From: Hymenobacter glacialis
GTDB taxonomy: Bacteria; Bacteroidota; Bacteroidia; Cytophagales; Hymenobacteraceae
Assembly: GCF_001816165.1 (NCBI RefSeq)
Contig: NZ_MDZC01000036.1
Location: 26,804 to 90,803, forward strand
Direction: 5' to 3'
DNA length: 64,000 nt
Both the position numbers and the translations under genes were made by a program. The notes below the pieces were generated by a model that saw only the letters and a program-made list of their open reading frames with translations, had not been told where the DNA came from and did no database searches. Below are positions 26,166 through 34,762 of this stretch, piece after piece. How positions within the stretch are numbered: position 1 is the stretch's first letter; each line of letters begins with the position of its first letter.

Positions 26166-27373
26166 TTATGCTTTCCGAGCCGCCGCCTCCAGCAGCAGCT
26201 GAACCTGTTGGGCCAGCCGCTGCCGGTCAAATTCTGCCTCGGCTAAGTGCCGACCGTTGGCGCCGGCGGTAGCAAGTAGCGCCGGCTGGGCCAATAGTTC
26301 CTGCAGTTTTGCGGCCAGCGCTCCGGGTTCGCCCGCGGGCACGTACCAGCCACAGCCGTGCTGCTCCACCAGGGCCTTGGTCCAGCCGTGGTTGGTCACC
26401 ACCACCGGCGTGCCCACTGCCAGCGAATCGTACAGCTTGGCCGGTGAGTTGGAATCGAGTACGGGCAAACTCAGGAACGACACCACGGAGACATCGGCCA
26501 GCGCAAACCAACTGAATACCTCGTGCCGGGCCTGCCCCCCCACCAGCCGGATACGCTCTGGCCAGCGGGCCGCCGCCGCCGCTATCAGGGGCTCGAAAAA
26601 GCCGTGGCCCAGAAACAGCCACACCGCATCCGAGTCGGTAGCAGCCATGGCTTCGGCAGCGGCTACCAGCGTGGGTATGTCATTGGCCCGGCCAAAAGTG
26701 CCAGCGTAGAGTATCACCCGCTTGCCCGCCAGGCCCTGCGCCTGCCGCAGCGCTTCCACCGCTGCCGAAGTGGCCCGTGCGGCCAGCTCGAGGTCGGTGC
26801 CGTTGAGCACCGTCGTCACTTTTGCGGGCGAAATTCCTAAGTCTGTCACGTAGCGTGACATATCCGGTGAAAGCGGCAGCACGTGTTGCGCGCTTCGGTA
26901 AAGCCGCTTTTCGAGCCGATATAATTGCTGCCGTGCCAGTCTCGTGGGCACGGCACCCATGGCAATGGGAAACGACGGCCACAAATCCTGCACTTCAAAC
27001 ACCCACGGCACCTTGCGCCAGTGTGCCACCTGGGCTGCTGCCCAAGCGGCAGTGAGCGGCGTGCTGATGCCCCAGATTACGTCCGGCCGGTCCATCCGCA
27101 GGCCCTCCCGCACGGCCACGCCGCGTATTGAGCGAAAGCCAACGCCCGCCGCGCGGGGCCCATCTTGTTGCTGTAAGCAATGTCGGCTTCGCGAATTTCT
27201 ACCCCAGCCGGCATCCACGGAAACTCAGTAGTTAGCCGCTGCCCTTTCCAGGCAGGTGTGGTCAGCAGCGTCACCCGGTGCGTTTTGGCAATGTGGGCCA
27301 GCAGCGTGTAATGCCGGCTGGTGGCCGGGCAGTCGGGGTTGGTGTGGTACTGGCTGAAGACGGCGATATGCAC
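26166..27373 (-). pseudogene. group 4 glycosyltransferase, frameshifted
   Basis: A GT-B glycosyltransferase split over two frames. The N-terminal part starts with GTG at 27373 (MHIAVFSQYHTNPDCPATSR) and is in frame to about 27120. The C-terminal part runs from about 27110 in another frame: LRMDRPDVIWGISTPLTAAW, WVFEVQDLWPSFPI, then VILYAGTFGRANDIPTLV, LGHGFFEPLI and SPAKLYDSLAVGTPVVV, typical of the WbuB-like GT4 family. Joined, it would be about 402 residues, full length. One base is missing near 27105-27130. It probably transfers a sugar in capsule or surface-polysaccharide synthesis, though no such cluster surrounds it. An assembly deletion is likely. Confidence 0.82.
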
Positions 27374-27379
27374 CTTATT

Positions 27380-27484
27380 GAATTAAAAATGATGAATTAA
27401 AAATTAAACACAACTCCCCATTCTTCGAATTTCTAGAAGCACCAAAGGGTCATTTAATTTTTAATTCTCAATTTTTAATTCTTC
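27380..27484. repeat. AT-rich inverted repeat
   Basis: Arms of 29 bp (about 26 matching) rich in ATTAAAAATTAA around a 44-bp centre, between gldB and the glycosyltransferase gene. The right arm enters the gldB frame and supplies its last codons and stop. Composition is far more AT-rich than the surrounding DNA. Confidence 0.7.
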
Positions 27485-28500
27485 ATGGGCCGGTAGTGCG
27501 AGTCGTTCAGCAAGCGCTGCGCATTTTTTTCGGCCATTAGGCGGCCCAGGCTCACTTCGGGATGTGAGGCCACGTACTTGCGCACAATCTGCAGGCCCAC
27601 CCACCGGCCCACCCGGCCGGGGCACGTCTTGTCGATTTCGGGCACGTTGGGCCGCTCGCCTACGTACTTCTGCACCAGAAAAGGGGTGGTGGAATACAAC
27701 AGGTTATTTTCTAAAAAGTGGCCCCAAACCCGCGGTTCGTTGGCTTCCAGCCCCACCATTTCGCGGCTGGTGTAGCCCAGTAGCAGCGAATCGGGGGTGC
27801 AGGGCAGCATCAGACTGGCGAAATACAAGGACTTGCCTGCGTGCACCATGGCGTCGAGCATGGTGTTGGCCGTAAGCTCGTGGCGGTTGTACTTGCTCGA
27901 TACATTTTGGGCCAGCATGGGCATAAGACCAGCCGGGGTGTACCGGCGCAGCATATACTGCGGTAGGTCGGGGCGCTTGCTGGCCTTGGGGCCCGCAAAC
28001 CAATCCAGGCTCAGTACCAGCAGGCTGTCGTTCACATAAATGTCCTTGCTCAGGAACCCACTCACGTAGGTAACGGCAGGCGGCGCATGGAAATCTGGGA
28101 AGTAGTGGTGTACCCGCCGGAACATCTCGCCCAGGTCCTGCCGCAGAGCCGCACTATCGGGGAAAGCCGCTGCCGTTTCGCGGCCCAGCTGCTGGAGCGC
28201 CGCGTTGGTGGCAAGTTGGGGCAGGCCCGCCGCCAGCTCCTTTTCATTGGCCGGCTGGCGCTGCAGGTAGTACCGGGCAAAGGCCGGGTGCGCATCCATA
28301 AACCGCTGCGCATCGGCGGGGGTTTTGATGCCAAAAAAGGCACGCTCCAACCGCTGCAGCTGTACGGGCACGGCCGGGGCATCGGCCGCGGCATCGGTGC
28401 GGCAGCCCTCGGCGGGGCCGCTCTTACAGGCCCCCAAACCGAAGCTGAGGCCAAAGAAAAGGGGCAGCCAGCGCCGCCAGGCAAAATTATTCTTATTCAC
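27475..28500 (-). CDS. gldB: gliding motility lipoprotein GldB
   Basis: Lipoprotein of 341 residues with lipobox LGAC (Cys25) after a hydrophobic leader. GldB-type features include LERAFFGIKTPADAQRFMDAHPAF, HYFPDFHAPPAVTYVSGF, LSLDWFAGP and ENNLLYSTTPFLVQKYVGERPNVPEIDKTCPGR (quoted in part), with the metalloprotease-like fold of the family (DUF2268-related) lacking an evident HExxH. GldB is required for gliding in Flavobacterium and is part of the set associated with type IX secretion. The exact biochemical role is unsettled. The last two codons and stop lie inside an AT-rich repeat. Divergent from the outer-membrane protein gene at 28581. Confidence 0.9.
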   Translation of the reverse strand: MNKNNFAWRRWLPLFFGLSFGLGACKSGPAEGCRTDAAADAPAVPVQLQRLERAFFGIKTPADAQRFMDAHPAFARYYLQRQPANEKELAAGLPQLATNAALQQLGRETAAAFPDSAALRQDLGEMFRRVHHYFPDFHAPPAVTYVSGFLSKDIYVNDSLLVLSLDWFAGPKASKRPDLPQYMLRRYTPAGLMPMLAQNVSSKYNRHELTANTMLDAMVHAGKSLYFASLMLPCTPDSLLLGYTSREMVGLEANEPRVWGHFLENNLLYSTTPFLVQKYVGERPNVPEIDKTCPGRVGRWVGLQIVRKYVASHPEVSLGRLMAEKNAQRLLNDSHYRPMKN

Positions 28501-28580
28501 ACGCGTTACTTTGGGGTAAAATTAGCCAAAAGCCAGTTGGTAGTTATCCTACGCTTGCCGCAATCATCATGTCCACCCTT

Positions 28581-29270
28581 ATGAAAAAAGTCTTTTTTGC
28601 CCTGCTGCTCTTCGTAGCCACCGCCAACGTCGCCTCGGCCCAAGTGGAAATCGGCCTCAAAGTCTCGCCGTCCATCACCAGCCTGCGGGCCGAATCCAGC
28701 TCCGAGCAAGCCTTTTCGGGCGACGGCAGCAAGCTGAGCTTCGGCGGTGGGCTGGTTGTTGACTACTTCTTTGGCGAAAACTACGCCTTCAGCACCGGCC
28801 TGTTGCTCACCGGCAAAGGCGGCTCCATTTCCTACACCGACGCCCGGGGTGGCGTAGCCGGAAACACGCCGTTTCCAGTAAAGCAGAAGATAAGCATGCA
28901 GTACCTCGAAGTGCCGCTCACGGCAAAGCTATTCACCAACGAAGTAGCGGCCGATACACGCCTGTACTTCCAGGTAGGCGGCTCGCTCAACGTGCCCATT
29001 GGCACGCGCATCGACGGCAGCAAGTTTTACACCGACCAGATTACAGGCAAAGAAACTAAAGCCGGCGACCACACCACGTTTTACGATGCCGATGCTCTCC
29101 TGGGCTTCGGGGCCGAATACCAGCTGGGCCAGAGCACCAAAGTATTTGGCGGCGTCAGCTACCACCGCGGCCTCGCCAACATCGATGACTACTTCGGCGA
29201 TACCCGTAGCTTCAAGGACGTCACCATTAAAAATAGCTCCGTCAACCTTGACCTTGGCATCAAGTTTTAA
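28581..29270 (+). CDS. outer-membrane beta-barrel protein
   Basis: Protein of 229 residues from the ATG at 28581 (MKKVFFALLLFVATANVASAQ, a clear signal peptide with AQ cleavage); an ATG four codons upstream is also possible. The mature part alternates polar and hydrophobic residues as in eight-stranded barrels of the PorT/OmpA-like OMP_b-brl_2 type: VEIGLKVSPSITSL, KLSFGGGLVVDYFFGENYAFSTGLLLTGKGG (in part), MQYLEVPLTAKL, and a final aromatic-poor strand VNLDLGIKF. It ends with Phe, typical for outer-membrane insertion. Function unknown, perhaps structural. A strong terminator follows. Confidence 0.85.
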   Translation: MKKVFFALLLFVATANVASAQVEIGLKVSPSITSLRAESSSEQAFSGDGSKLSFGGGLVVDYFFGENYAFSTGLLLTGKGGSISYTDARGGVAGNTPFPVKQKISMQYLEVPLTAKLFTNEVAADTRLYFQVGGSLNVPIGTRIDGSKFYTDQITGKETKAGDHTTFYDADALLGFGAEYQLGQSTKVFGGVSYHRGLANIDDYFGDTRSFKDVTIKNSSVNLDLGIKF

Positions 29271-29308
29271 TCCGCTGACTCGGTAGTTTCCCTTCGGCTA
29301 CCACAAGC

Positions 29309-29351
29309 AAAAGCCCCGCCGCCTGCATTCGTGCAAGCGGCGGGGCTTTTA
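29309..29351. terminator. bidirectional terminator
   Basis: GC-rich stem AAAAGCCCCGCCGC with its complement ending in CTTTT, separated by about 15 bases, between convergent genes (the barrel protein on plus, rng on minus). T-runs flank it on both strands. Confidence 0.85.
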
Positions 29352-29370
29352 TTGATTTATCGCAACCCGA

Positions 29371-30978
29371 TTAGTCGACGATTTCGACTTCGCGGTCCTG
29401 CAGGCGGCTCATGGCCGCTGCCGAAGAGCGCAACTGAATTTCTTCGCCCCGCTCGTCTTCGATACGGTAATCGGTCAGGCCGAGGCTGCTGTCGTTCACC
29501 ACTTTCACCCACTTGTAGTACTTGAGGTACCACTTCATCTGGCGCGAAATCAGTCCTTTGGTGTAGTAGGCGTAAAGGAACGGATGTATTGACAGCGTAA
29601 TGCCCGACTGGTTCTGGTTCACCAGCAGGTCGTCAATGCTGTTGTCGATATCGTCCGTCACCTGAATAGACGCCGAAATCTTGCCGGTACCACCGCAGGT
29701 AGGGCACACCTCACCGGTCACGATATTCTCAGCGGGCCGCACCCGCTGACGGGTTATTTGCATCAGCCCGAACTTGGTGATGGGCAGCACCGTGTACTTG
29801 GCTTTGTCGACCTTCATCACGTCGCGCACCGTGTCCTCCACCTTTTTGCGGCTCTCAGCCGAGCGCATGTCAATGAAGTCGATAACGATGATGCCGCCCA
29901 TGTCGCGCAGCCGGAGCTGCCGGGCCACTTCTTTCGCAGCCAGCAGGTTAATCATGAGGGCCGTAGCCTCCTGGTCGTTCTCCTGGTTGCTCTTGCTGCC
30001 CGAGTTCACGTCAATCACGTGCAGGGCTTCGGTGTGCTCGATGACGAGGTAGCCGCCGCCGGGCACGGTCACGGTCTTGCCAAACAGCGTTTTGAGCTGT
30101 TTTTCAATGCCCGTCTGCTCGAAAATCTTGATTTTCGAGTTGTGCAGCTTCAACAGGCCCAGCTTATCGGGCGCGATTTTCTGCAGGTAGTCGCGCATCT
30201 CGTCGTACATCGTCGGGGCGTCCACCATGATGCTGTCGAACGACTCGTTCAGCATATCGCGGACCATTGACGACGTGCGGCCGAGTTCGCCCAGCACCTT
30301 GTCGTTGGGCTTGGCCGTGCGAAGCGTGCTGTAGAGTTGCTCCCACTTGGCCACCATGTCCTGCATGTCCTTGTCCAGCTCGGCCACTTCCCGCCCTTCC
30401 GCCACGGTGCGGATGATGACGCCAAAGTTGAGCGGCTTGATGCTGGCAATGAGCCGCTTGAGGCGGTCACGCTCCGCCTTGCTCACAATTTTCTTGCTGA
30501 CGCTGATGGTGTTCGAAAACGGCATCAGCACGAGGTAGCGGCCGGCCATCGAAATGTCGGTGCTCACCCGGGGGCCTTTGGTCGAAATAGGCTCCTTTAT
30601 TATTTGAACGACGAGCTGCTGGCCTTTTTTGAACACGCTCTCCGCCTTGCCCACTTTTTCAAGCGGGGGCTCAAACGTAAATTTTTCCAGCCCGGCCGTT
30701 GCCGCCCGGCCACTTTGAACCGTCCGCACCCACTTGGTAAAGGAGTTGTATTGTTCGCCGAGGTCGCCGTAGTGCAGAAACGCGTCTTTTTCGTAGCCAA
30801 TGTCTACGAAAGCCGCATTAAGGCCAGGCATCACCTTTTTCACGGTGCCCAGGAAGATGTCGCCTACTGAGTAGTTGGTGTCGTTGCGGTCGAAGTGGTA
30901 TTCAATCAGCCGCTTGTCCTGCAACAACGCAATCCGCTCGCCTTCCTGAGTAGAATTAATGACTAATTCATTACTCAA
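29371..30978 (-). CDS. rng: ribonuclease E/G family protein
   Basis: RNase G-type endoribonuclease of 535 residues for rRNA maturation and mRNA decay. It contains an S1-like RNA-binding domain (VGDIFLGTVKKVMPGLNAAFVDIG, about 37-60), the catalytic DNase-I-like part with DVNSGSKSN and GGIIVIDFIDM (the two metal-binding Asp), and a zinc-link CPTCGGTGK near 430. The C-terminal degradosome scaffold of RNase E is absent. The start is the ATG at 30978 (MSNELVINSTQEGERI). It lies downstream of the small basic protein, TPR and HU genes on the same strand, an order often seen in Bacteroidota, but a hairpin at 31043 separates it from them. Confidence 0.95.
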   Translation of the reverse strand: MSNELVINSTQEGERIALLQDKRLIEYHFDRNDTNYSVGDIFLGTVKKVMPGLNAAFVDIGYEKDAFLHYGDLGEQYNSFTKWVRTVQSGRAATAGLEKFTFEPPLEKVGKAESVFKKGQQLVVQIIKEPISTKGPRVSTDISMAGRYLVLMPFSNTISVSKKIVSKAERDRLKRLIASIKPLNFGVIIRTVAEGREVAELDKDMQDMVAKWEQLYSTLRTAKPNDKVLGELGRTSSMVRDMLNESFDSIMVDAPTMYDEMRDYLQKIAPDKLGLLKLHNSKIKIFEQTGIEKQLKTLFGKTVTVPGGGYLVIEHTEALHVIDVNSGSKSNQENDQEATALMINLLAAKEVARQLRLRDMGGIIVIDFIDMRSAESRKKVEDTVRDVMKVDKAKYTVLPITKFGLMQITRQRVRPAENIVTGEVCPTCGGTGKISASIQVTDDIDNSIDDLLVNQNQSGITLSIHPFLYAYYTKGLISRQMKWYLKYYKWVKVVNDSSLGLTDYRIEDERGEEIQLRSSAAAMSRLQDREVEIVD

Positions 30979-31042
30979 AGCGTTGGTTTAATTAAGGTAG
31001 CCTCTCCAGAAAATGCCGCAGCGCTGCCCCGAAACCGGCAAA

Positions 31043-31073
31043 GGGAAGCCAGAACCATAAGTTCTGGCTTCCC
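31043..31073 (-). terminator. perfect hairpin between the small basic protein gene and rng
   Basis: 13-bp perfect stem (GGGAAGCCAGAAC and complement) with a 5-base loop, followed on the minus strand by TTTGCC. It is likely a terminator for the upstream genes or an mRNA processing site before rng. The rest of the 212-bp gap shows no gene. Confidence 0.6.
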
Positions 31074-31190
31074 TCGCGAGCCACGGGAAAAGCACCCAAC
31101 GCGGCCACACCCAGGAGGCTACGTGAGAGATAGGCAGCTGGCTCCCTTCCCGTTAGGAAAACTACCGGCCGCCGCTACGCCCCGTGAGGC

Positions 31191-31280
31191 TTACTTCTTC
31201 TTGTGGCGGTTCTTGCGCAGGCGCTTCTTACGCTTGTGAGTGGCAATTTTATGACGCTTTCTTTTTTTACCGCAGGGCAT
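31191..31280 (-). CDS. very small basic AURKAIP1/COX24-domain protein
   Basis: 29-codon gene too short for most callers: MPCGKKRKRHKIATHKRKKR and then a short Arg/Lys-rich tail. The KKRKRHKxATHKRKKRLRKNRHKKK pattern is conserved across Bacteroidota and annotated as an AURKAIP1/COX24-domain protein; about 60% of residues are Lys, Arg or His. In mitochondria this domain is found in a small-subunit ribosomal protein, so a ribosome-associated role is plausible. A poly-purine stretch (ACCCCCAAGC) precedes the ATG at 31280. It sits between the TPR protein gene and rng. Confidence 0.85.
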   Translation of the reverse strand: MPCGKKRKRHKIATHKRKKRLRKNRHKKK

Positions 31281-31319
31281 GATGCTTGGGGGTTAAGTTG
31301 GTGTTTGAATGAGTTTTAG

Positions 31320-32282
31320 TTATTTCAATTTGGCAATTTCCTCGTCTACCGAAGCGGCCAAGGCCGGGTCGGCACTGAGGCTTTTGGCGGTGAGGAATGC
31401 CGCCTTGGCAGCTTCCTTGGCACCGGTACGGGCCAGGGTCACGCCGAGGTAAAACTGCCCGTTCACGTTCTTCGGATTGACTTTCACCAAGTCCTGAAAA
31501 CGCTTCACGGCTTTGTCGTACTGGTCGCTTTGCACCGCCAGAATGCCCATGTTGTACAGGGCTTTCTCGTTGCGGGGGTCCGCTTCAAGTACTTCGCGCA
31601 GAATGGTTACACCCTGCACGGGGTTCTCGGAAGCCATGTAGGCCATGCCGAGGTTGGTTTTTGCGTCGAGGTTACCGGGTTCTTGCTTCAGCACCTTCGC
31701 GTAAAGCTCCCGGGCTTTGCCACCCAGCAGCTTCACCCGCTCGTCCGACGCCGCAAAGCTAAACGCCTGGAAGTAAGCATCGGCTGCCCGCTGCCAATTT
31801 CGGGCAGTGGGCCGTGCCAAAGCGTTGCGCTCCAGGTAGTAGCCAGCGCTATCAAAGCGCTCCACGCTTTCGTAGCGGCGGGCCAGGGTGGTGGCCACCT
31901 CGCCACGAGCAGCGTCATCGGGCGCGGCCTTGTACTGCGCCAGCAACCGCGTCAGCTCCTGCCGTTGGGCAGCAGTGGCCGTGGTGTGCGGAGCAGCCGC
32001 CGGCGCCGAGGAACCGTGGTCGTGCCCGTCGTCATCGGAGTGAGCGCCGCCGTTGTCGGTGGCCGTAGCCGGCACCGGCCCCGAAGAAGCCTCGGTTTTG
32101 GAGCCGTTGGTTTTAGAACCGCCACCGTCCCGATTAGCGGTTTTAGCAGCGTCACTGTTCAGCTCCGAACGGCTTTCCTTGGGCTTCAGAATGCCTTTGG
32201 GCAACACGTACAAGCCCCCAACCAACGCGAGTGCGGCGGCGAGGACAACCAATTGATGGGAAGCAGAACTGGTAGTGGCCAT
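31320..32282 (-). CDS. TPR protein with N-terminal membrane anchor
   Basis: Protein of 320 residues: hydrophobic helix at about 10-27 (LVVLAAALALVGGLYVLP) as a single anchor, a low-complexity Ser/Gly/Asp/His linker to about 105, then at least four tetratricopeptide repeats from about 110 to 310, for example AKTNLGMAYMASENPVQGV, ALYNMGILAVQSDQYDKAV and GQFYLGVTLARTGAKEAA. TPRs mediate protein contacts; the partner is unknown. It lies between HU and the small basic gene, which places it in a group tied to translation and nucleoid functions. No catalytic domain is visible. Confidence 0.85.
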   Translation of the reverse strand: MATTSSASHQLVVLAAALALVGGLYVLPKGILKPKESRSELNSDAAKTANRDGGGSKTNGSKTEASSGPVPATATDNGGAHSDDDGHDHGSSAPAAAPHTTATAAQRQELTRLLAQYKAAPDDAARGEVATTLARRYESVERFDSAGYYLERNALARPTARNWQRAADAYFQAFSFAASDERVKLLGGKARELYAKVLKQEPGNLDAKTNLGMAYMASENPVQGVTILREVLEADPRNEKALYNMGILAVQSDQYDKAVKRFQDLVKVNPKNVNGQFYLGVTLARTGAKEAAKAAFLTAKSLSADPALAASVDEEIAKLK

Positions 32283-32469
32283 GGGCTGAAAAAAGCCGGC
32301 CGCCGGGCTCTCCCTCGCGGAAAAGACACCGGCGGCACGGCCGGTAATTCATCATTCTGATAGTCGAAGACTGGGCTACCGGTCGGTTGCCCGACTGGGT
32401 AACACTGGAAACCCGCTTAAGTGTTCAGTAAGGAACTGCTGACACTCGTTTTCGACTACTTCGGATAAT

Positions 32470-32778
32470 TTAGGCTTTGGCAGCAACGGCTTTCACCTTC
32501 TTGCTGTTCTTGATTTTAGCCACGAAAGTTTTCGAGGGCTTAAAGCTAGGGATGTAATGCTCCTCGATGATGAGCGACGTGTTTTTCGAGATGTTGCGGG
32601 CTACTTTACGGGCGCGCTTCTTGTTTACGAACGAGCCGAAGCCGCGTACATAAATGTTGTTGCCTTCCGTCATTGAATCTTTCACGACTTTGAAGAATGC
32701 TTCAACAGTCATCAATACATCTGCTTTCTCGATGCCGGTCTTCGTAGAGATTTCGGCGATTACCTCAGCTTTAGTCAC
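32470..32778 (-). CDS. HU/IHF-family DNA-binding protein
   Basis: Nucleoid-associated protein of 102 residues that bends DNA as a dimer. The N-terminal helices TKAEVIAEISTKTGIEKADV and the dimer interface precede IYVRGFGSFVNKKRARKVARN, the HU signature (GFGxF) and start of the DNA-binding arm. The usual arm proline near RNP is replaced by ARNISKNTSLIIEEHYIPSFKPSK, as in many Bacteroidota homologues. The tail is Lys/Ala-rich. The start is the ATG-complement at 32778. A strong promoter lies about 110 bp upstream, opposite mutY. Confidence 0.93.
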   Translation of the reverse strand: MTKAEVIAEISTKTGIEKADVLMTVEAFFKVVKDSMTEGNNIYVRGFGSFVNKKRARKVARNISKNTSLIIEEHYIPSFKPSKTFVAKIKNSKKVKAVAAKA

Positions 32779-32886
32779 GTTGGTATGTTCCTTATGTGGT
32801 TAAAAAAATACTTTTTTAGGCAAAAAAATCCCAAATTCCAGCGTAAGCCCTTGCCCGGTAGACGGTTCGCCCTTGAATTGGGGCCA

Positions 32887-32917
32887 CAAAGGTAGCCCTC
32901 TTTTTTTGTTTTACCAA
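32887..32917 (-). promoter_or_regulatory. promoter of the HU gene
   Basis: On the minus strand: TTG (32917-32915), a 20-bp spacer, then TACCTTTG (32894-32887). This matches the Bacteroidota consensus exactly, with a leader of about 100 nt before the HU start. Confidence 0.7.
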
Positions 32918-32966
32918 CCCAGACCAATAAACAAGGTCTGGAGCCAAATTATTCGCTTTCAAAATT

Positions 32967-34049
32967 TTGACCGCTGCAACTCCCCGGCCTTCCTTTCTGG
33001 CGGCTGCGCTTTTGGCTTGGTATCCACGCCACCACCGCGACCTGCCGTGGCGCCACACCCGCGACCCGTATGCCATCTGGCTATCGGAGGTAATTCTGCA
33101 GCAGACGCGCGTGGCGCAGGGCCTCCCCTACTACGAAACCTTCCTGGCGGCCTATCCCACGGTGCAGCACCTGGCCGCTGCGCCCGAGGCCGAAGTGCTC
33201 CGCTACTGGCAGGGCTTGGGGTACTACTCCCGGGCCCGCAACATGCACCACACCGCCCAGCAGGTGGTAAGCGAGTTCGGCGGGCAGTTTCCCGGTACCT
33301 ACGCGGGCCTGCTCCAGCTACGGGGCGTGGGGCCCTACACGGCGGCGGCCATTGCGTCGTTTGCCTTCGATGAGGCCGTGGCCGTGCTCGATGGCAACGT
33401 GTACCGCGTGCTGGCCCGCATTTTCGGGCTCCATTCGGACATTGCAGCGCCCAGCTCGCGTAAGAAGTTCCAGGCCTTGGCCGACCAGCACATTCCGGCC
33501 AGTACGCCGGCCGATTTCAACCAGGCTATTATGGAGTTTGGGGCTTTGCAGTGTACGCCCCTCAAGCCCGACTGCCTGTTTTGCCCCTTGCAAAGCCAGT
33601 GCTGGGCGTTTCAGCACGGGCAGGTGGCCCTGCTGCCGGTGAAGAGCAAGGCCAAAGCGTCGCGCACCCGGTACTTCCACTACTTTGTGCTGCGCCACGG
33701 CGAGCGCACCTACCTGCGCGAACGCCGCGAGAAAGACATCTGGCAGGGGCTCTACGACTTCGCCCTGGCCGAAACCACAGTTCCGGAGCTGCCGCCCGCT
33801 GAGCTCCTGCGCCACCTGGACGCACTGGGCGCGCGCCTGGACACCAGCCAGGCGGCCGAACCTATTGCAGCCTACCGGCACGTGCTCAGCCACCAGAAGC
33901 TGGAGGCGCGGTTCCACCCCCTGGCCCTATCGGCACCGCTACCAGAATCTACCCTTCGGGACCTGGGATTAAGGGCCTACTCTGCCGATGAGATTGAGGC
34001 CTTGCCCAAGCCCAAGCTCATTGCGAATTATTGCAGCCAGAATAGCTAA
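32967..34049 (+). CDS. mutY: A/G-specific adenine glycosylase
   Basis: Base-excision repair enzyme removing adenine opposite 8-oxoguanine, 360 residues. N-terminal catalytic domain: WYPRHHRDLPWRHTRDPYAIWLSEVILQQT (in part), helix-hairpin-helix LRGVGPYTAAAIASF, catalytic Asp in VLDGNVYRVLAR. The [4Fe-4S] ligands are in CTPLKPDCLFCPLQSQC (C-x6-C-x2-C-x5-C). A C-terminal NUDIX-like domain, about 230-350, recognises 8-oxoG. The start appears to be TTG at 32967, since no ATG occurs in frame before the conserved region. Head-to-head with the HU operon; ssb follows, an order common in Bacteroidota. Confidence 0.95.
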   Translation: MTAATPRPSFLAAALLAWYPRHHRDLPWRHTRDPYAIWLSEVILQQTRVAQGLPYYETFLAAYPTVQHLAAAPEAEVLRYWQGLGYYSRARNMHHTAQQVVSEFGGQFPGTYAGLLQLRGVGPYTAAAIASFAFDEAVAVLDGNVYRVLARIFGLHSDIAAPSSRKKFQALADQHIPASTPADFNQAIMEFGALQCTPLKPDCLFCPLQSQCWAFQHGQVALLPVKSKAKASRTRYFHYFVLRHGERTYLRERREKDIWQGLYDFALAETTVPELPPAELLRHLDALGARLDTSQAAEPIAAYRHVLSHQKLEARFHPLALSAPLPESTLRDLGLRAYSADEIEALPKPKLIANYCSQNS

Positions 34050-34125
34050 TGCAATCCTCCCACTCAAATTAGTTTTTCGTGCTTTTTATTTTAGTAAAAA
34101 TTTCATTTTCTCGGATTTAAATACC

Positions 34126-34133
34126 TATCTTTG
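34126..34133 (+). promoter_or_regulatory. -7 promoter element for ssb
   Basis: TATCTTTG fits TAnnTTTG. The -33 position holds only TTT/TTC. The predicted leader is about 50 nt, so ssb can be transcribed apart from mutY. Confidence 0.55.
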
Positions 34134-34188
34134 AGACAAGAAAAGCCGAGTGGCTCTTTCGATTTCGTATTTCCTAACGTGCAGTAAT

Positions 34189-34623
34189 ATGGCCGGAGTA
34201 AATAAAGTAATATTGGTAGGCAACCTGGGCAAAGACCCCGAGGTGCGGCATTTGGAAGGCGGCGTTAGCGTGGCTCATTTCACCCTTGCTACCAATGAGT
34301 ATTACAAAGACAAGCAAGGCACCCGCGTGGAGCGCACCGAGTGGCACAACATCTCGGCGTGGCGCGGCCTGGCCGACATGGCTGATAAATTCCTGAAGAA
34401 GGGCCAGCAGGTGTACATCGAAGGCAAGCTGCGCACCCGCCAGTACCAGGACAAGGACCAGCAGACCCGCTACATCACGGAAATCATCGCCGATGAGATT
34501 TCAATGCTAGGCGGCCGGCCTCAAGGCGCTGGCCACGCGGCAGCCGATGCCAACGGCCAGGCAATAGCCGAGCCGCAGCAAACCTTCCGGCAGGAGCCGG
34601 AGTTGGACCAGTTGCCATTTTAG
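34189..34623 (+). CDS. ssb: single-stranded DNA-binding protein
   Basis: 144 residues from the ATG at 34189 (MAGVNKVILVGNLGKDPEVR). OB fold: FTLATNEYYKD, RTEWHNISAWRGLAD, KGQQVYIEGKLRTRQYQDKD; a Gln/Ala-rich linker follows and the acidic partner-binding tail ends in DQLPF, close to the usual D-D-L-P-F. It coats ssDNA during replication, repair and recombination; recG downstream works on related substrates. The frame extends 13 residues upstream, but that part overlaps the predicted transcript start. A strong terminator follows. Confidence 0.97.
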   Translation: MAGVNKVILVGNLGKDPEVRHLEGGVSVAHFTLATNEYYKDKQGTRVERTEWHNISAWRGLADMADKFLKKGQQVYIEGKLRTRQYQDKDQQTRYITEIIADEISMLGGRPQGAGHAAADANGQAIAEPQQTFRQEPELDQLPF

Positions 34624-34647
34624 CAGTTTCCTAACGTTTTTGAGTAT

Positions 34648-34674
34648 GAGCCCCGGCACTAGTCCGGGGCTCTT
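34648..34674 (+). terminator. terminator after ssb
   Basis: GAGCCCCGG/CCGGGGCTC stem with a 7-base loop followed by TTTT. Its tail runs directly into the -33 box of the next promoter. Confidence 0.85.
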
Positions 34675-34678
34675 TTCG

Positions 34679-34710
34679 TTGCCACCGGCACCAGCCAACG
34701 GTTACCTTTG
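34679..34710 (+). promoter_or_regulatory. promoter of gldD
   Basis: TTG at 34679-34681, a 21-bp spacer, TACCTTTG at 34703-34710. The predicted leader is about 46 nt to the GTG start. Confidence 0.7.
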
Positions 34711-34762
34711 AAGCCTGACCCGCTCGCTGCAAAGTCAGCGGCGCATTCTTAGCAAAAATTCT

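Noticed and set aside
32816..33076. An 86-residue minus-strand frame opposite the start of mutY
   Set aside because: It crosses the HU promoter and the mutY start, and has no protein-like character.
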